NCBI GenBank assembly: GCA_963733395.1
Contig: CAVTCZ010000022.1
Location: 124,001-188,000, forward strand
DNA from: JADKAV01 sp963733395
Lineage (GTDB): Bacteria > Actinomycetota > Actinomycetes > S36-B12 > UBA10799
DNA length: 64,000 bases
Reading direction: 5' to 3'
Both the position numbers and the translations under genes were made by a program. This document shows positions 60,766 through 64,000 of the stretch, piece after piece; position 1 is the first letter of the stretch; every line of letters begins with the position of its first letter. The notes under the pieces are model-generated. The model did not search any database. It saw only the letters and a program-made list of their open reading frames with translations, and was not told where the DNA came from.

Positions 60766-61709
60766 CCACGGGCCTGCAGGGCGAAGCCCCGTTCGGGGAC
60801 TTCCAGGAGGCGTCGGAAGCGGTGCTCGCACTCCTGCAGGAGCAGTACCCCATGGGCCTGTGGATGATCACCCGCACCCTCGACGACGACTGGCTGGTGC
60901 TGCGATCGGCCGACCGCGGGTACGACGTGGCCGCGGGCGACCTGTTCGTCTGGAGCGAGTCGTTCTGCACTCACATGGTCCGCGGGGAGGGCCCGAACGT
61001 GGCGCGGGACTCCGGGGCGGTACCGGCGTACGCACAGGCCCCGATCGGCCAGCAGATCCCGATCAGTTCCTACATCGGGTTCCCGCTGGTCGTCGAAGGG
61101 GAGTTGTTCGGGACGCTGTGTGCGATCGACCCGCAGGTGCGCCCCGCCGACTGGCAGGCCGACGAGGGCCTGATCCGGACCCTCTCCCGCTTGCTGTCGA
61201 CGATCCTGGAAACGGAGATCCGGGCAACGCGGCTGTCGGGCCTCGCCCGGGACCTGTTGGACGCCGCCCACCGGGACCACCTCACCGGCGTGCTGAACCG
61301 CGCGGGCTGGGACCGACTGTTCGACCGCGCCCAGCGCAACCGGACCTCCCTGGGCAGCGCGCACTGCGTGGTGATCATCGATCTCGACGGCCTCAAGGCC
61401 CTCAACGACCGGGAAGGTCATGGCGCCGGGGACGACTACCTGGTGCGGGCGGCCGCTGCCATCAGCAGTGTCACCCGCGGAATGGACGCCGTGGCCCGCA
61501 TCGGGGGTGACGAGTTCGGCGTCCTGTTGGAGGAACCGGAGGCCATCGACCCGCAGGGATTCGTGGCACGGCTCGGGACGGCGCTGCAGAAGTCCGGCGT
61601 GGCAGCGTCCTGTGGTTGGGCGCTCAGCGACGCGAGAGCCTCACTGTCCGACGCCGTCGCGACCGCCGATGCCCGGATGTACGAGAGCAAGCGGGCTCGA
61701 CGGACCTAG
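60762..61709 (+). CDS. Diguanylate cyclase with GAF sensor domain
   Basis: 315 residues. An N-terminal GAF-like domain (about 20-165; FCTHMVRGEGPNVARDSGAVPAYAQAPIGQQIPISSYIGFPL, a light- or redox-sensor-like GAF subtype) is followed by a GGDEF domain with DHLTGVLNRAGWDRLF, DLDGLKALNDREGHGAGDDYL and the intact active site RIGGDEFGVLL, so it should make c-di-GMP. It is translationally coupled to kgd-DUF6104, linking central carbon flow to second-messenger signalling by position only. Confidence 0.92.
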   Translation: MTTGLQGEAPFGDFQEASEAVLALLQEQYPMGLWMITRTLDDDWLVLRSADRGYDVAAGDLFVWSESFCTHMVRGEGPNVARDSGAVPAYAQAPIGQQIPISSYIGFPLVVEGELFGTLCAIDPQVRPADWQADEGLIRTLSRLLSTILETEIRATRLSGLARDLLDAAHRDHLTGVLNRAGWDRLFDRAQRNRTSLGSAHCVVIIDLDGLKALNDREGHGAGDDYLVRAAAAISSVTRGMDAVARIGGDEFGVLLEEPEAIDPQGFVARLGTALQKSGVAASCGWALSDARASLSDAVATADARMYESKRARRT

Positions 61710-61800
61710 TGTCGTGCGTCGCTGATGCCGTGACGGCCCGCGGAGTCCCGACCCCGAGTACCGGGCCACACCCGCGCCACCCATGAACCAACGCGCGGCG

Positions 61801-62766
61801 CTAGTCGACAGTCAGCACCAGTTTCCCGCGCACGTCGCCCGCGGCCAGCCTGGCGAACGCGCTGCGGGCGTCGGCCAGCGGGAACTCCGCGTCGATCGGC
61901 GGCCGCAACCCGGTGGCCTCGCACATGTCGATGAGCCGTCGCAGTTCGGCGGCCGTGCCCATGGTGGAGCCGATGACGCTCAGTTGCCGGAAGTACACGT
62001 GGGCCAGGTCCGCGGGTGGCTGACCGCCGGTCGTCGCGCCGCTGACCACCAGCCGACCGCCCGGGCGCAGGCTGCGCACCGAGTGCGACCAGGTGGCTTT
62101 GCCCACGGTTTCGATCACCATGTCCACCCGGTGCGGCAGCTTCTGACCGGAGTCGAACACGGCGTGCGCGCCCATCTCGGTGGCGAAGTCGCCCTTGTCG
62201 CGGGTGGTCGCCCATACCCGCGCCCCGGCATGCCGGGCCAGGGTGATCGCGGCGCTGGCCACCCCGCCACCGGCCCCTTGGACCAGCACGGTCTCGCCGG
62301 GCTGCAGTTGCCCGCGGGTGAACAGCATCCGGTAGGCCGTCAGCCACGCGGTGGGCAAGCAGGCGGCCTGCGCGAAGGAGAGTGCGCGCGGTTTCGGGAT
62401 CACGTTCTGCGCCGGCACCGCCACCCATTCGGCCAAGGTTCCCTGGTGCTTCTCGCTGAGCAGGCTGCGTCCGGGGTCCAGCGTCTCGTCCCCGCCGCCG
62501 GCTGAGGCGGATCCGATGACCGAGTGGACGATCACGTCACGGCCCTCGGGGTCCACCCCGGCGGCGTCGCATCCCAGAATCATCGGCAGGGCCGACTCGG
62601 CCAGGCCGACTCCCTTGAGGCTCCACAGGTCGTGATGGTTGAGCGAGGCCGCCTTCACCTGCACGCTCACCCAGCCTTCGGGCACTACCGGAGCGGGCCG
62701 CTCCCCCACCTCCAGGACACTCAACGGATCGTGGGAGTCGAAGCCGGTTGCATAGACAGCGAGCAT
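61801..62766 (-). CDS. Zinc-binding-type/quinone oxidoreductase (MDR family alcohol dehydrogenase-like)
   Basis: 321 residues. GroES-like N-terminal half (VQVKAASLNHHDLWSLKGVG..MILGCDAAGVD) and Rossmann half with the nucleotide loop VLVQGAGGGVASAAITLARHAGARVWATT. The catalytic-zinc Cys/His set of classical alcohol dehydrogenases is not evident, so a zinc-free quinone/enone reductase is more likely. ATG 62766 is on the same CATG as the start of the divergent gene; TATCGT 7 bases upstream supports a leaderless start. Confidence 0.88.
   Translation of the reverse strand: MLAVYATGFDSHDPLSVLEVGERPAPVVPEGWVSVQVKAASLNHHDLWSLKGVGLAESALPMILGCDAAGVDPEGRDVIVHSVIGSASAGGGDETLDPGRSLLSEKHQGTLAEWVAVPAQNVIPKPRALSFAQAACLPTAWLTAYRMLFTRGQLQPGETVLVQGAGGGVASAAITLARHAGARVWATTRDKGDFATEMGAHAVFDSGQKLPHRVDMVIETVGKATWSHSVRSLRPGGRLVVSGATTGGQPPADLAHVYFRQLSVIGSTMGTAAELRRLIDMCEATGLRPPIDAEFPLADARSAFARLAAGDVRGKLVLTVD
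62753..62758 (+). promoter_or_regulatory. -10 box for the threonine aldolase gene (inside the divergent gene)
   Basis: TAGACA, 6 bases, ATG 62765. It lies within the first codons of the oppositely oriented oxidoreductase. Confidence 0.35.
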
Positions 62767-63793
62767 GGCCGTCACGATAGAACACGTGATCTCCTTCGGA
62801 AGCGACAACCACAGCGGAGTACACCCGGACGTCATGTCGGCGCTGGCCGCCTGCAACGACGGTCATGCGGGCGCCTACGGGGACGACCCGTGGACCCGCA
62901 AGGCGCAGGACGCGTTGCGCGACGTCTTCGGGGCCGACTGCGTCCCGGTCCTGGTGGCCAATGGCACCGGGGCCAACCTCATCGCCCTACAGGCCTGCCT
63001 GCCGCGGCCGTGGGACGCGGTCGTGTGCTCGGAGGTGGCGCACATCAACGTCGACGAGGGCGGAGCACCCGAGCGCATCCTGGGCTCGAAACTGGTCGCG
63101 CTGCCGGTGAGCGACGGCCGCATCCAGCCCGAACAACTCGCGGCCACCTGCGAGCGACTCGGCGACGAACATGCGGTGCAACCCAAGGTGCTGTCGGTGA
63201 CCCAGTCCACCGAGTACGGCACGGTCTACACCGCCGAGCACGCCGGCGCACTGGCCGCGGAGGCCCGCCGGCTCGGGATGTACGTGCATGTGGACGGCGC
63301 CCGGCTGGCCAACGCCGCGGTCGCCCTCGGCTGCGGGCTGGCGGAGGTGGCGCAGATGTTCGACGCGGATGTCGTCAGCGTCGGTGGCACGAAGAACGGG
63401 TTGATGGGCGCCGAGGCGGTCGTGTTCCGCAACCCGGCATTGGCCGACCAGGTCGCCTGGGTCCGCAAGGCGACGACGCAGCTGATCAGCAAGCACCGGT
63501 ACCTCGCCGCGCAGTTCCTGGCGATGCTCACCGACGACCTGTGGCGACGCAACGCCGAGAACGCCAACGCCATGGCCCGCCGGCTCGCGGCCGGCCTGAC
63601 CGACCGCGGGATCACCCTCACCCAGCCGGTGGAGGTCAACGCCGTGTTCGCGCTGCTGCCCGATGCCGACGAGTTGATGCAGCGGTTCCACTTCTACCCG
63701 TGGCTGGCCCCCGACGAGGTCCGGCTGATGTGCTCGTGGGACACCACGGCCGCGCAGGTCGACGAGTTCCTGGCGGCGGTGCGGGTCGGCTGA
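62765..63793 (+). CDS. Threonine aldolase family (beta-eliminating lyase) PLP enzyme
   Basis: 342 residues, fold-type I aminotransferase family; low-specificity threonine aldolase cleaves (allo)threonine to glycine and acetaldehyde. SFGSDNHSGVHPDVMSAL is the family N-terminus (SDN..SG.HP), VHVDGARLANAAVALG holds the PLP-ring Asp, and VVSVGGTKNGLMGAEAVVF holds the Schiff-base Lys. ATG 62765 is taken; a GTG eight codons on (62786) is a shorter alternative. Confidence 0.92.
   Translation: MAVTIEHVISFGSDNHSGVHPDVMSALAACNDGHAGAYGDDPWTRKAQDALRDVFGADCVPVLVANGTGANLIALQACLPRPWDAVVCSEVAHINVDEGGAPERILGSKLVALPVSDGRIQPEQLAATCERLGDEHAVQPKVLSVTQSTEYGTVYTAEHAGALAAEARRLGMYVHVDGARLANAAVALGCGLAEVAQMFDADVVSVGGTKNGLMGAEAVVFRNPALADQVAWVRKATTQLISKHRYLAAQFLAMLTDDLWRRNAENANAMARRLAAGLTDRGITLTQPVEVNAVFALLPDADELMQRFHFYPWLAPDEVRLMCSWDTTAAQVDEFLAAVRVG
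62774..62779 (-). promoter_or_regulatory. -10 box for the oxidoreductase gene (inside the divergent gene)
   Basis: TATCGT on the minus strand, 7 bases, ATG 62766. It lies within codons 4-5 of the threonine aldolase gene. Confidence 0.4.
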
Positions 63794-63820
63794 GGTCTGC
63801 CGATTCGCCGCGGCCTCGCT

Positions 63821-63839
63821 GTGAGCGACAAGTACTCAC
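63821..63839. repeat. Short hairpin 3' of the threonine aldolase gene
   Basis: GTGAG/CTCAC with a 9-base loop, 27 bases after the stop. The left part GTGAGCGACAAGT resembles the arms at 55597-55675, so it may be a reduced member of that family. Confidence 0.45.
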
Positions 63840-63886
63840 CCAGCCTGGCCTAATGGGACCCACCTGACCCCGCTTCGCCCGGCGTG

Positions 63887-63892
63887 GGTAGC
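63887..63892 (+). promoter_or_regulatory. Possible -10 box for the TrpB-like gene
   Basis: TAGCGT; transcription from here would give a leader of about 27 bases carrying GAGGAAAGG. The -35 is unclear. Confidence 0.3.
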
Positions 63893-63919
63893 GTGCGACC
63901 AAGCGAGGAAAGGCCGACG

Positions 63920-64000
63920 ATGGACGACACGATCCGCCAGCACAAGTACCTGCTCACCGAGGACCAGATCCCGACGACCTGGTACAACATCATCCCCGAC
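63920..64000 (+). CDS. TrpB-like PLP-dependent enzyme (tryptophan synthase beta, TrpB2 type), N-terminus only
   Basis: 27 codons before the window ends: MDDTIRQHKYLLTEDQIPTTWYNIIPD. The KYLLTEDQIPTTWYNI pattern is typical of the TrpB2/TrpB-like subgroup start. GAGGAAAGG lies about 7 bases upstream. The rest of the gene is outside the window. Confidence 0.75.
   Translation, partial: MDDTIRQHKYLLTEDQIPTTWYNIIPD

Overview
The window is a high-GC, gene-dense chromosome segment from an actinobacterium (Actinomycetota). Pointers are the E2-E1 fusion form of 2-oxoglutarate dehydrogenase/decarboxylase followed by a DUF6104 gene, a LysX-type lysyl-tRNA synthetase/phosphatidylglycerol lysyltransferase fusion, an LLM-class (F420-type) oxidoreductase, a sir-cysH-chelatase sulfur operon, many GTG starts, and at least a dozen genes whose start codon lies 6-7 nt after a TANNNT -10 box (leaderless transcription). 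I cannot name genus or family. No rRNA, tRNA, phage or insertion sequence was seen.

Layout: 1-3.2 kb, P1 (DmpA-like) peptidase, histone-deacetylase-like amidohydrolase and a C26 glutamine amidotransferase. 3.2-5.1 kb, leuA with its own leucine leader peptide. 5.1-9.1 kb, secreted subtilase, SDR enzyme and a glutamate decarboxylase gene broken by one in-frame amber codon. 9.8-17.5 kb (minus strand), ilvB-ilvN-chaA, ilvC-TMEM175-fructosamine kinase and serA, headed by an Ile/Leu/Val leader peptide and terminator-like attenuator. 17.5-22 kb, a tandem cruciform repeat next to an AbiEi/DUF559-like gene, then P-II, LLM oxidoreductase and ilvD. 22-32.4 kb, alpha/beta hydrolase, L,D-transpeptidase, the ATP-grasp/alpha-E/transglutaminase cassette and a large secreted beta-propeller protein. 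32.5-36 kb, pta-ackA. 36-42.6 kb, phosphatase, enoyl-ACP reductase and a 1293-residue DabB-DabA fusion (inorganic carbon uptake). 42.6-50 kb, lysX with a decayed copy of its own 3' end, acetoacetyl-CoA synthetase and a repeat-rich DUF2510 membrane protein. 50-55.6 kb, sugar porter, then a poly-cysteine leader peptide driving sulfite reductase, a zinc-ribbon micro-protein, cysH and a sirohydrochlorin chelatase. 55.7-64 kb, acyl-CoA dehydrogenase, kgd-DUF6104-GGDEF operon, quinone oxidoreductase, threonine aldolase and the start of a TrpB-like gene.

The genes form a coherent amino-acid and sulfur anabolic block (leuA, ilvBNCD, serA, cysH/sir). Three of these units show the parts of ribosome-mediated attenuation with apparently leaderless leader peptides: Leu for leuA, Leu/Ile/Val for ilvB and Cys for sir. 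Intergenic spaces carry several families of inverted-repeat elements, most of them just downstream of genes.

Quality caveat: nine apparent frameshifts in eight genes (serA, ilvD, ackA twice and others) all have the same polarity (one extra base, or equivalently two lost). This looks like systematic sequence error rather than decay. These genes are listed as pseudogene because the frame is broken as given, but I expect most to be intact in the organism.
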